The notes under the pieces were generated by a model. The model made no database searches, was not told the DNA's origin, and saw only the letters and a list, made by a program, of their open reading frames with translations. This document shows, one piece after another, positions 33,951 to 42,481 of a stretch of 42,531 bases of DNA. How positions within the stretch are numbered: position 1 is the first letter of the stretch; each line of letters starts with the position of its first letter. Source of the DNA: Lachnospiraceae bacterium (GTDB lineage: Bacteria > Bacillota > Clostridia > Lachnospirales > Lachnospiraceae); contig JAIDOW010000017.1 of the NCBI GenBank assembly GCA_029063085.1, positions 1-42,531 on the forward strand, in the 5' to 3' direction. The position numbers and the translations under genes are program-made.

Positions 33951-34728
33951 CGCTCAATTCACCTCCAAGAAGGGTAACAACTTCAATGATTTTTTCAAAA
34001 AATTCTTTTCTTGAATCGCTGCCCCTAAACAGTTCATTAAAAATCATTCCATCCTTAATAAATAAAATTCTTTCTGCATAGCTTGCCGTAAAGGCATCAT
34101 GGGTTACCATCAGAATCGTTGCACCCATTTTCTGATTCAGGGTTTCAAAGCTTTCCAAAAGCTGCCTTGCAGACTTAGAATCCAATGCCCCGGTAGGCTC
34201 ATCTGCCAGTACCAGTTTGGGATTGGTGATAATCGCCCTTGCAGATGCAATCCTCTGCTTCTGCCCACCAGATACCTGATATGGGTATTTATTAAGAATA
34301 TCCACGATTTCCAGCTTAGAAGCGATTTCTTTTACTCTCTGGTCAATCTCTATTGGCTTTACCTTCTGGATGGTAAGTGCCAATGCAATGTTTTCATAGG
34401 CTGTCAGTGTATCTAACAGATTAAAATCCTGAAAAATAAAGCCAAGCTCTTCTCTCCGAAACTTGTTTAAATGATTCCCTTTAAGCTTTGTAATATCTTC
34501 ATCATTAATCATAATGTGTCCTGCCGTTACTCTGTCAATAGTGGAAATACAATTTAAAAGCGTTGTCTTGCCGCTTCCACTGGCTCCCATGATCCCCACA
34601 AACTCACCTTCATCCACATCAAAGCTGATATTATCGATAGCTCTTGTCAGGTTAGACTTATTCCCGTAATATTTTTCAATTTGTTTTACTTCCAGCAAAT
34701 GTTTCATCTTTTTATCATTTCCTTTCAT
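33940..34728 (-). CDS. ABC transporter ATPase, BceA-like
   Basis: A 262-residue ATPase of the MacB/BceA group. Walker A is GASGSGKTTLLN, the signature VSGGQKQRIASARAI, Walker B LVLADEPTGALD, and the switch His is in MVTHD. It energises the FtsX-family permease downstream. An ATG at the internal position MKHLLEV (residue 8) is also possible. Confidence 0.94.
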   Translation of the reverse strand: MKGNDKKMKHLLEVKQIEKYYGNKSNLTRAIDNISFDVDEGEFVGIMGASGSGKTTLLNCISTIDRVTAGHIMINDEDITKLKGNHLNKFRREELGFIFQDFNLLDTLTAYENIALALTIQKVKPIEIDQRVKEIASKLEIVDILNKYPYQVSGGQKQRIASARAIITNPKLVLADEPTGALDSKSARQLLESFETLNQKMGATILMVTHDAFTASYAERILFIKDGMIFNELFRGSDSRKEFFEKIIEVVTLLGGELSDVI

Positions 34729-34813
34729 GATGATTTTGATTATAAAGGGAAGGTGTAATAGGAAAATCTCTGGTTATATTTCTATTTACAACTATTCCCT
34801 TTTGTTGTATCTA

Positions 34814-34877
34814 TCATAATATTCTTTTATCTTACCTGCCATTGATGTTGCTTACATTTAGCTTACGAAATCGTAAG
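34814..34877 (-). promoter_or_regulatory. Candidate response-regulator operator and promoter of the BceAB-like operon
   Basis: CTTAC half-sites at 34851 and 34862 are 11 bp apart, and an inverted GTAAG lies at 34873-34877, forming CTTACGAAATCGTAAG. Repeats at one helical turn are typical of OmpR/PhoB-type regulators such as BceR. A -10 like TATGAT (34819-34814) lies downstream on the minus strand. No matching regulator gene is in the window. Confidence 0.5.
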
Positions 34878-34892
34878 GTTTTGGAAAACATA

Positions 34893-34919
34893 TAAAAAGC
34901 CCGTTTCACTAGGCTTTTA
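34893..34919. terminator. Terminator after the 35034 gene
   Basis: AAAAGCC pairs with GGCTTTT around a 10-base loop, with A/T runs on both sides. It separates the immunity-like genes from the BceAB-like operon. Confidence 0.65.
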
Positions 34920-35033
34920 CTGCCTAAATGGACGAGCTGTATTTATGATAAATCAGCAAAATAGTTTTGACAAGAATCAAACAAATGCAAAAAACATCTG
35001 CTCTGCAAGCATATTTACATCCATTGATCTCTC

Positions 35034-35531
35034 CTATTTTTCCCTAAATTCCTCATTCAAATCCTTATATATTGCTTCTGCTATCTCAATACAGTACTTT
35101 GTATCATGTTTCCAGCCAAATTCTTCAAAACATACCTGCTCTATAATCTCTGCCAATTGTTCCACTGTATGATTAATCTTTATCCTTTTTGCTATCTGCT
35201 TTGCTTCCATATCATACGCACTATCCACTGCACCGGGAAGCTTTTTCTCCGGATTCCATAAATCTATGTTCTTTTTAATAATATAATAAATGACCGCATC
35301 AGGATTAAAAAATCCTCCCACCCATGTTGAATCTTGATCCACCATACATTTACTAACGCCAAAACAATCAAACGGATACTTATTAAATCCCGGAAGCTTA
35401 TGATATCTGTTTGCTGCTTCCATTGCTTCTGTTTCCGATGTATACAACCCTAACATTTTGCTTTCATCTTCTTCGTACCCATCATCATCTATGTACCAGT
35501 ATTGATGCCATAACATATATATTTCTGCCAT
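35034..35531 (-). CDS. Unknown small protein, immunity-like, N-terminus shared with next gene
   Basis: A 165-residue soluble protein. Its first ~75 residues (LYTSETEAMEAANRYHKLPGF, then KYPFDCFGVSKCMVDQDSTW and GGF) have the same layout as the next upstream gene product (IYSSMEKAEEAIERYIEMEGF, LYPRKCF, then LDSAW and EGF). The C-terminal ~80 residues are helical and not recognised. Two such genes in tandem, close to other short acidic proteins, resemble orphan immunity genes. No toxin gene is present. Function not shown. Confidence 0.75.
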   Translation of the reverse strand: MAEIYMLWHQYWYIDDDGYEEDESKMLGLYTSETEAMEAANRYHKLPGFNKYPFDCFGVSKCMVDQDSTWVGGFFNPDAVIYYIIKKNIDLWNPEKKLPGAVDSAYDMEAKQIAKRIKINHTVEQLAEIIEQVCFEEFGWKHDTKYCIEIAEAIYKDLNEEFREK

Positions 35532-35539
35532 TTTATACT

Positions 35540-36025
35540 TTAATCTCCTTCCGCATACTCCTGCTCAAATCCAATCTCACCGTATAACAATAAATTATTG
35601 TATCCTTCCAGCAATCCATCCTGTAGATTCCAATTCCCTTCCCCGAATTTTTCATCCAGCATACGCTTTGCAAATTCCAGTGGTGTTTCCTTCTTATATG
35701 GCATTTCACCTGACAGCCAACTGCTTACATCAAACCCACCATCGTTTTCATCATATCGTTCCGCAGATTCTTTCAATAAATTTGCCTCATACATTTTTAC
35801 AAAACCTTCTCTCCAAGCAGAATCCAGATTCGTTTTCCATTTTTCAATCTGAAAGCATTTCCTCGGATATAATTGAAAACCTTCCATCTCTATATAACGT
35901 TCTATTGCTTCCTCTGCCTTTTCCATAGAAGAATAAATCCCCAGAAATTTATCCTCAAACAGATACCTGCTTCCATCTTCCCCTTCAAAATTATAAATAT
36001 GCCTTAATATGTATAATTCCTTCAT
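35540..36025 (-). CDS. Unknown small protein, paralogous N-terminal half with the 35034 product
   Basis: A 161-residue acidic protein when started at the ATG at 36025 (GAGGGTG upstream); a GTG start at 36034 is also possible. The N-terminal half has the W/F-rich fold seen in the neighbour, including SAWREGF. The C-terminal half (YKKETPLEFAKRMLDEKFGEGNW) is different. The two genes are 8 bases apart. An immunity-type role is suggested by context only. Confidence 0.75.
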   Translation of the reverse strand: MKELYILRHIYNFEGEDGSRYLFEDKFLGIYSSMEKAEEAIERYIEMEGFQLYPRKCFQIEKWKTNLDSAWREGFVKMYEANLLKESAERYDENDGGFDVSSWLSGEMPYKKETPLEFAKRMLDEKFGEGNWNLQDGLLEGYNNLLLYGEIGFEQEYAEGD

Positions 36026-36131
36026 ATGCCACACCCTCTTTCATTTTTCCCAGAAGTATTACTATCTTCACCAAAATACCAGTGATTCTTTTTATGAAAT
36101 ACCTGATTTCATGCTTTATATATTTCCATTG

Positions 36132-37055
36132 CTACACATATATAATGTCCTTAAAGTAAATGCGCTCCCTATTGTCCCTAAATATCGCTTTTGAACTGCG
36201 GAAAACTGCATCTTTTAAAAGCAGAAAATTTCCGTCATACTCCAAATTAACGTTTTCCATAGTGTCCAAACGGTCATACATAATATCTATTTTATGGAAC
36301 TGTCCATGATTATTGTAACCGCCATCACACAGCAATTGTTTCCCCTTTGTAATCAGAAATTTTGTCATTCCCTCGATTCCCGGATGATAGACAATATCCT
36401 TCTTAAAATCTGTCCGGACCAAATTATAATCTGTATAATAGTAAAACCACAGATTTTCCTGTTCATCCACATTTATCGCTTCACAGTCCATAATCCCATA
36501 TTTTTCATTCTCCCAGATGCGGTGTCCCATGCAGTCCCAGACCACCAGTCCCTTATTTCCAAAAGGAGCATCTCCAAACACGCCTTCATCAAAATAACTG
36601 GTAATGATTCTTCCATCCTTTGTGACAATACAGTCTTCAATCCCATCACTAAGGCAAAATATCTGCAAAATCTCTCCCTGTCGGTTTACAATACAGGCAT
36701 TTTTTTCATACATACCACTTTTTTGCTGCCGGCTTCTAGCTCCAAGCAACAAGATGTTCTCCCCAACCGGCTGTATAAAATGATAATTCATTTCATGAAT
36801 ACCAAAATCAAGACATTCATCATATACCATCTCCTCATTTGTCCAGTCTACTATACCATGCACTGCCATGTATCTGGTATTTGACTGCGTATCCACAAAC
36901 ATCCCTCTAATCCGCTCCGGTACATGCTCGGAAAAGAGAAAATAAACCTCATCATTATACCCAATACACCCATTGACAAAAGTATATTTCTCAATGCTAT
37001 GTTTTACTTTCAAATCCTTAAATGAAACCGGATTCTTTAATGAAATTGTTTTCAA
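36132..37055 (-). CDS. Unknown beta-propeller-like protein
   Basis: A 307-residue protein without signal peptide. It consists of short beta-rich units of about 40-45 residues with repeated aromatic and Asp-Gly turns (NGCIGYNDEVYFLFSEH, GENILLLGARSR, KDGRIITSYFDEGVFG, DEQENLWFYYYTDY, KGKQLLCDGGYNNHG). This suggests a propeller. FGDAPFGNKGLVVWD is a conspicuous motif. It lies among immunity-like genes. No known enzyme motif. Confidence 0.75.
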   Translation of the reverse strand: MKTISLKNPVSFKDLKVKHSIEKYTFVNGCIGYNDEVYFLFSEHVPERIRGMFVDTQSNTRYMAVHGIVDWTNEEMVYDECLDFGIHEMNYHFIQPVGENILLLGARSRQQKSGMYEKNACIVNRQGEILQIFCLSDGIEDCIVTKDGRIITSYFDEGVFGDAPFGNKGLVVWDCMGHRIWENEKYGIMDCEAINVDEQENLWFYYYTDYNLVRTDFKKDIVYHPGIEGMTKFLITKGKQLLCDGGYNNHGQFHKIDIMYDRLDTMENVNLEYDGNFLLLKDAVFRSSKAIFRDNRERIYFKDIIYV

Positions 37056-37065
37056 TCATATTCAC

Positions 37066-37326
37066 CCCATTCCAATCAATCTGCATTCTTACATATAACA
37101 GCTGCGTTCATCCGTACTCTCATAAATCAACCTCTTCAAATCATCCATGCAATATCGCTTCCGCTATATAGTAATTTTCTTTCATCAATGTATCACCATG
37201 TATTATGAGCAAAACGTGAAATTGCATTCTGCCGTTTGATTTTATTTAATAATTCAAATTGCAAACGCTCTCGTTTATTCTTTACAATAAAATGCTGTAC
37301 AAAAATTGTTCGTAGTCAAAATTCAT
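37066..37326 (-). pseudogene. Decayed small gene, several frameshifts
   Basis: Reading the minus strand from ATG at 37326 gives MNFDYEQFL, then after a shift QHFIVKNKRERLQFELLNKI and RQNAISRFAHNT, then LMKENYYIAEAILHG, then DDLKRLIYESTDERSCY. Each piece is in a different frame or interrupted by a stop. Together they read like one small soluble protein that has decayed. The last 23 bases (37066-37088) are identical to the end of the zinc-ribbon gene at 38775-38797. An overlapping 63-residue open frame (37282-37473) is not supported as a gene. Confidence 0.6.
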
Positions 37327-37448
37327 ATACCATCTCTCCCATTTTCCTATATCTTCTACTGATTTCCAACAGCATCTAATATCTTTTCTAATATATAGTA
37401 TAACACATTTAATAAACATCAACATATAAATATCTGCAAATACATCTA
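37327..37448. other. Intergenic, no gene seen
   Basis: AT-rich DNA between the decayed gene and the terminator of the cyclopropane synthase gene. A possible TATAGT -10 lies near 37393-37400, but nothing firm. Confidence 0.35.
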
Positions 37449-37488
37449 AAAAGACAGACCAACAAATTTTCATCCTGGTCTGCCTTTT
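37449..37488 (-). terminator. Rho-independent terminator of the cyclopropane synthase gene
   Basis: On the minus strand GGCAGACCA pairs with TGGTCTGTC (one G-U pair) and is followed by five T. It lies 30 bases after the stop. Confidence 0.82.
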
Positions 37489-37517
37489 ATTAATATTGTC
37501 TATTTCTGTTACCTGAT

Positions 37518-38675
37518 TTATACCACCCGATTAAGGGGCAGTTCATTATTTACTCCTTTTGACAACAGAAGCTGATGGATATCCACAACACCGTTTTGGA
37601 AGGCTGCCGCACAGGAAGTCAGATAAAGCTCCCACATTCTTGCAAACTCCTCACCTTTGCCTTCCACAATTTCCGTTCTGCATTTATTAAAATTTTCCCT
37701 CCAGAAAAGAAGCGTCTTATTATAATGCCGTCTGAGGCTTTCCACATCCAGTGTATAAAAATGATGCTCTGGCAGGATATGGATAATTTCTCTGAGGCTA
37801 GGTATCACTCCTCCCGGAAAAATATATTTCTTAATCCATGCATCTCCTTCATGCTCCTCCAACGCACTGATAAAATGCAGCAGGCATAGTCCTTTGCACT
37901 TCAAAACAGCATCTATGTTTTCCATAAATTCTTCATAATTTCCTCGTCCCACATGCTCTATCATGCCCACGCTGACAATACGGTCAAATTTCATCCCTGA
38001 CTTTTTCAGTTCCCGGTAATCCATCCGTCTTACCTCCAGCAGATCATCCAGTCCCTCATCCTCAATCTCCTGACGGAATTTCTGATATTGCTCCTCACTC
38101 AGCGTAATACCTGTACCATGAACACCATATTCTTTTGCAGCACGTTTTAACAGAAATCCCCATCCACAGCCGATATCCAAAAGACTCATCCCTGGTTCCA
38201 GTGATAATTTGTCCAGTATATGATCCACTTTATTCACTTGTGCCTGATATAACGAATCCGTCTCCTCCTTAAAGTACCCGCAGGAATAGCTCATCGTCTC
38301 ATCCAGCCAGAGCCGGTAGAAGTCATTTCCAATGTCATAGTGTGACCGCACCTCCTTTTCCTGATTTTTCTTACTCCGGGAGGTGTTAAGCAGTCCTTTT
38401 AATGCCAACTTATCTATTTTAAATTTATCCATTTCTCCCATAAAACAGTTAAGAACCTCATATAAATCATGATCAACCTCAAGATCTCCACGCATATATG
38501 CCTCTCCGAGAGATAGTGACGTGCTGGTCAGCATCTCTTTTTTATTTAGATTTTTTTTCAAATCTACCGTAAATCTGGGATTTTCCTTTCCAATCCTTTG
38601 TTCCTCATCCCCTATCCTTAATACAAAAGAAACGGGAATAATATGCTCCAAATACTCTGCAACAAATCCATTCAT
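37518..38675 (-). CDS. cfa: Cyclopropane-fatty-acyl-phospholipid synthase
   Basis: A 385-residue SAM-dependent methyltransferase that adds a methylene group to unsaturated phospholipid acyl chains. The N-terminal helical domain (about 1-110, GEAYMRGDLEVDHDLYEVL) precedes SHYDIGNDFYRLWLDETMSYSCGYF, the family signature. The SAM motif is LLDIGCGWGFLLKRAA, and VSVGMIEHVG supplies active-site residues; a C-terminal FWRENFNKCR follows. Length is usual. It stands as a single gene within the small-gene cluster, flanked by the two copies of a 23-bp repeat. Confidence 0.95.
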   Translation of the reverse strand: MNGFVAEYLEHIIPVSFVLRIGDEEQRIGKENPRFTVDLKKNLNKKEMLTSTSLSLGEAYMRGDLEVDHDLYEVLNCFMGEMDKFKIDKLALKGLLNTSRSKKNQEKEVRSHYDIGNDFYRLWLDETMSYSCGYFKEETDSLYQAQVNKVDHILDKLSLEPGMSLLDIGCGWGFLLKRAAKEYGVHGTGITLSEEQYQKFRQEIEDEGLDDLLEVRRMDYRELKKSGMKFDRIVSVGMIEHVGRGNYEEFMENIDAVLKCKGLCLLHFISALEEHEGDAWIKKYIFPGGVIPSLREIIHILPEHHFYTLDVESLRRHYNKTLLFWRENFNKCRTEIVEGKGEEFARMWELYLTSCAAAFQNGVVDIHQLLLSKGVNNELPLNRVV

Positions 38676-38770
38676 GTCTTTGTTTCCTTTCCTTGATATT
38701 TTTTACATAGTATTCCCATTTTCACATTATATTTAATCAGGTCTTTTCCTTTTTTCTTATATATCTGCCG

Positions 38771-38944
38771 TTATCCCATTCCAATCAATCTGCATTCCTC
38801 ACATATATACTCTTCTGAATTGGGGTTCTCTATCCTATTCCACTCTTTCTTGCAGGATGGACATACATCATTCAGCCATGACCCATAAGCATTCCACTTT
38901 CTCATATTTTTTCTGTATCCTTGATAACGCTTACCATGTTTCAT
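38771..38944 (-). CDS. Small zinc-ribbon protein
   Basis: A 57-residue protein if started at the ATG at 38944 (AAGGTG upstream); a start at 38965 overlaps the previous gene by 11 bases. It carries two Cys pairs (CPSCKKEW and CEECRLIG), the pattern of a zinc ribbon. It follows the 38955 gene without gap. The last codons (ECRLIGMG) are duplicated at the end of the decayed gene at 37066-37326. Function unknown. Confidence 0.6.
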   Translation of the reverse strand: MKHGKRYQGYRKNMRKWNAYGSWLNDVCPSCKKEWNRIENPNSEEYICEECRLIGMG

Positions 38945-38954
38945 TATTTTCACC

Positions 38955-39311
38955 TTACACCCCATAATGTATCATATATTTATTCTCGGTAATAGCCTGC
39001 CGAATCAAGGCCGCAAGCTCTACAAGATCATCATCCCAATAGATACGGTTATCTTCTGCTATAATTTCTAACAATGCCGGAAGCGATTCTGGTGGAATCA
39101 AAGTAATCCCCCACCTGGAAAGCGCCCACTGTGGCTGTTCCAAGCTCATATTGTAGGTCCGAATCATTAAAAGCCGTTCCCACCAGTCATCTATATATTC
39201 ATCATCATCTATTGCCACACAATAATATTGTTCCGGTTCATATGTTGTATATTTCTGAGCCGGTTGAAAATCATCTATGATTCCAAATTCTGTTTTTATC
39301 ACACACCTCAC
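38955..39311 (-). CDS. Unknown small acidic protein, immunity-like
   Basis: A 118-residue soluble protein (KTEFGIIDDFQPAQKY, YCVAIDDDEYIDDWWERLL, RWGITLIPPESLPALLEII, ending KYMIHYGV). I recall many close relatives in Firmicutes next to toxin-immunity cassettes, but I cannot name a family with certainty. No toxin is nearby. It precedes the zinc-ribbon gene and is probably co-transcribed with it. Confidence 0.75.
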   Translation of the reverse strand: MRCVIKTEFGIIDDFQPAQKYTTYEPEQYYCVAIDDDEYIDDWWERLLMIRTYNMSLEQPQWALSRWGITLIPPESLPALLEIIAEDNRIYWDDDLVELAALIRQAITENKYMIHYGV

Positions 39312-39525
39312 CTCTTCCTGTATCCTATATAATTACAAAACATATTTTAACATCGCAAAACCTTTTTATTCAGAAAATCTAAATAAATTAAGCCCTATTC
39401 AGCCTTGTATAATTTGTTTCAAATCGATGTCATAAGAAAAACCGAATCGGCTTTTTCTGCATATAATTTATCATACACAAAAATTTATCATAACACAATA
39501 TAAAATAACAATGAGGTGGTTTCAA

Positions 39526-40392
39526 TTGAATAACTATAATCCAAATCGAATGTTTAATCCGCAAAATTCATTCAACACGAAAAGATATCCGAACAGAAAC
39601 TGTAGCCCAAATAATGTCCCACCCTCAAGGGATCTGAGAACTGCAAAAAACACTGCTATACCTGATACTTCTCAAAGCACAGGCAGGGCAGAATCAGGAT
39701 CAATATTCTCTGAAACAAAAGTATCAGAAGCCAAAGCAGATACTTTACAGAATTCACAAATATTCCCTGACGAATCGAGCGCCACAGATGCAAACAGACC
39801 AACTCCATATTTTTGTGAGCCTGGTCCAATGGGACCAAGGGGCGAACCCGGACCTCCCGGATGCCCTGGAGAACGGGGTGAAACAGGTCCACAGGGTGTG
39901 ACAGGTCCGCAAGGCCCACAGGGAGCCACAGGACCAATGGGACCGAAAGGAGAGCCTGGTGCCCGGGGACCTGCTGGACCACCTGGATATCCACAAAACA
40001 GTATATTTGCATCGTTTTTAGACTCAGAACTTTTTTTGTCGGAAAGCACTACCATTCCGTTAAAAGTAGATATACCGGATACAACTGGAAATATCTCCCC
40101 CTGTGGAAGTCACTCTGTTATATTAAATCCTGGTTACTATACTATCTACTATTATATATCTACAGTAATGAACACATCTGGTTTCATAAACCTTACGCCT
40201 GTATTCAATGACTGTATACAGTCTGCATATGCCGGGTATGCCACAGCAAAAAAACGGAAGGAAACTCTTGAAATATCAAGATATTTCATAGTTGAAATCC
40301 TCAGCACTTCTCCTTTGTTTTTTACATGGCACTCTTCTGAAAGTACCTCCAAAATCAATATGAATATAATTGTACAAAAACTCTGTAGATAA
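39526..40392 (+). CDS. Collagen-like (Gly-X-Y) spore-surface-type protein with C-terminal domain
   Basis: I choose the TTG at 39526: GAGGTGG precedes it, and an ATG at 39511 would overlap that site. The 288-residue product has an Asn/Ser-rich N-terminus (about 1-100), roughly 19 Gly-X-Y triplets ([13 protein letters not shown] onward) at about 100-157, and a ~130-residue C-terminal beta-rich domain ([31 protein letters not shown]) like the trimerising heads of BclA-type proteins. Such proteins form hair-like layers on spores. The glycosyltransferase gene follows by 27 bases, as with sgtA-bclA3 in Clostridioides difficile. Confidence 0.85.
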   Translation: MNNYNPNRMFNPQNSFNTKRYPNRNCSPNNVPPSRDLRTAKNTAIPDTSQSTGRAESGSIFSETKVSEAKADTLQNSQIFPDESSATDANRPTPYFCEPGPMGPRGEPGPPGCPGERGETGPQGVTGPQGPQGATGPMGPKGEPGARGPAGPPGYPQNSIFASFLDSELFLSESTTIPLKVDIPDTTGNISPCGSHSVILNPGYYTIYYYISTVMNTSGFINLTPVFNDCIQSAYAGYATAKKRKETLEISRYFIVEILSTSPLFFTWHSSESTSKINMNIIVQKLCR

Positions 40393-40419
40393 CAAAATCA
40401 AAATATAGGAGGTTCAGAT

Positions 40420-41496
40420 ATGGCAACAATTAGCCTTTGTATGATTGTCAAAAATGAAGAAAAACATCTTGCACGCTGTCTTGACAGTGTAGCAGAGCTT
40501 GTAGAAGAAATTATTATTGTGGATACTGGTTCAACTGATCGAACAATAGAAATCGCATCTAATTATACATCAAAAATCTATTTGCATCCCTGGACCGATG
40601 ATTTCTCCGATGCCAGAAATTATTCTTTTTCCAAAGCATCTATGGATTACTGTATGTGGATGGATGCTGACGATATTCTGGAAAAAACGGAATGGGAAAA
40701 ATTTCTGCAATTAAAGAGTTCTCTGACATCGGACACGGACATTGTAATGATGAAATATAATACTGCCTTTGATGAAGCCGGTATTCCTTCCTTTTCCTAT
40801 TTTCGGGAACGCTGGATAAAAAACTGTTCATCCTACCGCTGGGTCGGTGCTGTCCACGAAGTAATTCCACCAAAGGGCAACGTGATATATTCTGATATTG
40901 CACTCTGCCACAAAAAAATTACTGTTGGAAATCCAGACCGAAATCTGAAAATATACCAAAAAATGCTTGCAGATGGAAAAGCTCTGGATTCAAGACAACA
41001 ATATTATTACGGTCGTGAACTGTATTATCATCATCAATACCAAGAAGCAGTTTCTATTTTTGAGGATTTCCTGACTTCACCTGAAGGATGGATTGAGAAT
41101 AAAATAGAGGCATGTTCTGTCTGTGCCGATTGCTATTACAAGCTGGGACAGGAGGATTCTGCACTTTTGACTCTCCTGCATAGTCTATGTTTTGATCTGC
41201 CAAGAGCGGAATTGTGCTGCCAGATTGGCAAACACTTTTTGGAGCACAAAAATTACCACAATTCCATCTACTGGTACAAAACTGCACTGAACACAACCAA
41301 AAATGAATATTCCGGAGGGTTTATTCTGCCGGATTGCTATGATTATATTCCTCTTTTACAGCTATGTGTGTGTTACGACAAAATAGGAGACAAACAAAAG
41401 GCAAAAGAATACAATGAAAAAGCTGGTGTCTGCAAGCCCTATTCCAAAGCATATCTTTATAACAAACATTATTTTGACCAATTACAGATACCCTGA
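40420..41496 (+). CDS. Family 2 glycosyltransferase with C-terminal helical repeats
   Basis: A 358-residue enzyme. The GT-A domain covers about 1-200: LCMIVKNEEKHLARCLDSV, IIIVDTGSTDRTIEIA, DDFSDARNYSF and MDADDIL (the DXD-type metal site). The C-terminal ~150 residues form TPR-like helices (QYYYGRELYYHHQYQEAVSIF, CADCYYKLGQEDSALLTLL). Enzymes of this kind glycosylate spore-surface collagen-like proteins. The gene sits between two such genes, so these are the likely acceptors. A Shine-Dalgarno (AGGAGG) precedes the ATG. Confidence 0.9.
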   Translation: MATISLCMIVKNEEKHLARCLDSVAELVEEIIIVDTGSTDRTIEIASNYTSKIYLHPWTDDFSDARNYSFSKASMDYCMWMDADDILEKTEWEKFLQLKSSLTSDTDIVMMKYNTAFDEAGIPSFSYFRERWIKNCSSYRWVGAVHEVIPPKGNVIYSDIALCHKKITVGNPDRNLKIYQKMLADGKALDSRQQYYYGRELYYHHQYQEAVSIFEDFLTSPEGWIENKIEACSVCADCYYKLGQEDSALLTLLHSLCFDLPRAELCCQIGKHFLEHKNYHNSIYWYKTALNTTKNEYSGGFILPDCYDYIPLLQLCVCYDKIGDKQKAKEYNEKAGVCKPYSKAYLYNKHYFDQLQIP

Positions 41497-41567
41497 TAAA
41501 AATTTATACAACAAAAAATTTTTTCAAACCTGTTCCTTATACAGAAAACAGGAAGCCTGTACATTGT

Positions 41568-41595
41568 AACAGATATACCAAATATTCATACAATA
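41568..41595 (+). promoter_or_regulatory. Sigma-K-like mother-cell promoter
   Basis: AAC (41568-41570), 16 bp, then CATACAATA (41587-41595). The known sigma-K consensus is AC, 16-17 bp, CATANNNTA, so the match is complete. It lies ~70 bases upstream of the second collagen-like gene. CAAATATT-N5-AATATTTG overlaps it as a perfect palindrome. Confidence 0.55.
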
Positions 41596-41665
41596 TTTGT
41601 AGCAAAAGATATTTGGGAACTTTCACCAAGTATATTTTGCAAACAAATAGAAAGGATGTGTTTAT

Positions 41666-42481
41666 ATGAATCAGAATAATTCATATAACTGTAATTCAAA
41701 TCAGTGTGATAACCAATATTTTCCTTCCTGCTGTAAACATGGACCTGCCGGACCTAAAGGAGACCAAGGACTGCCGGGACCTCAGGGCATAAAGGGTGAT
41801 ACTGGCTGTCCTGGACCAAAGGGCGACAGAGGTGAGCAGGGACCAATGGGTCCTCAGGGTATCCCTGGTGTCCCCGGTGCAAGAGGTCCTCGAGGAAATA
41901 CTGGTCCTGTAGGACCCACTGGCAATACCGGACCAAGAGGTTTTGAAGGTCCACGAGGGTATGCCGGTCCTCAGGGTATTCAGGGAATTCAAGGTGTTCG
42001 TGGAGATATCGGTCCAAAGGGTGACCCAGGCTGCGAAGGTCCAAAGGGTGATATCGGTCCTCAGGGACCTGCCGGAAATACCGGGCCGACTGGACCGATA
42101 GGTCCACAAGGTGATATCGGTCCTCAGGGACCCAGAGGTATTCCAGGTATTACCGGACCAACTGGTCCTACCGGACCTATGGGGCCTCAGGGCGTGACTG
42201 GTCCTCAGGGTATTCAGGGTGTGACCGGACCAATCGGAATCCAAGGTCCGAAAGGCTGCCCAGGAGATGACGGACCTATTGGTCCGACTGGACCGACTGG
42301 TGTAACTGGATCTACTGGTCCTACCGGTGTTACTGGTCCTACTGGTGCTGATGGTGTTACCGGTCCTACTGGCGCTGACGGTGTTACTGGTCCTACCGGG
42401 CCGACTGGTGCTGACGGTGTTACTGGTCCTACCGGAGCTACCGGGCCGACTGGTGCTCCCGGCGGTACTGGTCATACGTGA
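41666..42481 (+). CDS. Collagen-like (Gly-X-Y) protein, 3' end missing or garbled at the window edge
   Basis: At least 271 residues. After a short Asn/Cys-rich N-terminus ([19 protein letters not shown], then CCKHGP) nearly the whole reading is Gly-X-Y triplets, about 80 of them. Early triplets are mixed ([13 protein letters not shown]); later ones become GPTG/GVTG repeats with near-identical DNA (GGTCCTACTGG and variants). A TGA appears right after GGTGHT, where the DNA turns GC-rich and ends in poly-G. The usual C-terminal head domain is absent. I believe the gene is cut by the contig edge. AAGGATG upstream serves as ribosome site. Confidence 0.8.
   Translation: MNQNNSYNCNSNQCDNQYFPSCCKHGPAGPKGDQGLPGPQGIKGDTGCPGPKGDRGEQGPMGPQGIPGVPGARGPRGNTGPVGPTGNTGPRGFEGPRGYAGPQGIQGIQGVRGDIGPKGDPGCEGPKGDIGPQGPAGNTGPTGPIGPQGDIGPQGPRGIPGITGPTGPTGPMGPQGVTGPQGIQGVTGPIGIQGPKGCPGDDGPIGPTGPTGVTGSTGPTGVTGPTGADGVTGPTGADGVTGPTGPTGADGVTGPTGATGPTGAPGGTGHT
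42170..42475 (+). repeat. Tandem Gly-X-Y coding repeat, near-identical 9-27 bp units
   Basis: Units encoding [16 protein letters not shown] and variants repeat with few base changes, most densely at 42290-42460. Such tracts change length easily and disrupt short-read assembly. Confidence 0.7.

Noticed and set aside
37282-37473. 63-codon minus-strand open frame as a gene
   Set aside because: No ribosome site; only its last 14 codons look meaningful, and these continue in another frame as part of the decayed gene at 37066-37326.
39672-40055. Long antisense frames over both collagen-like genes (also 41696-42475)
   Set aside because: They are the expected by-product of Gly-X-Y codon repeats read on the other strand; no start signals.
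41696-42475. The Gly-X-Y DNA repeats as a mobile or regulatory tandem repeat
   Set aside because: They are explained by the collagen-like reading frame, which stays open through nearly all of them.
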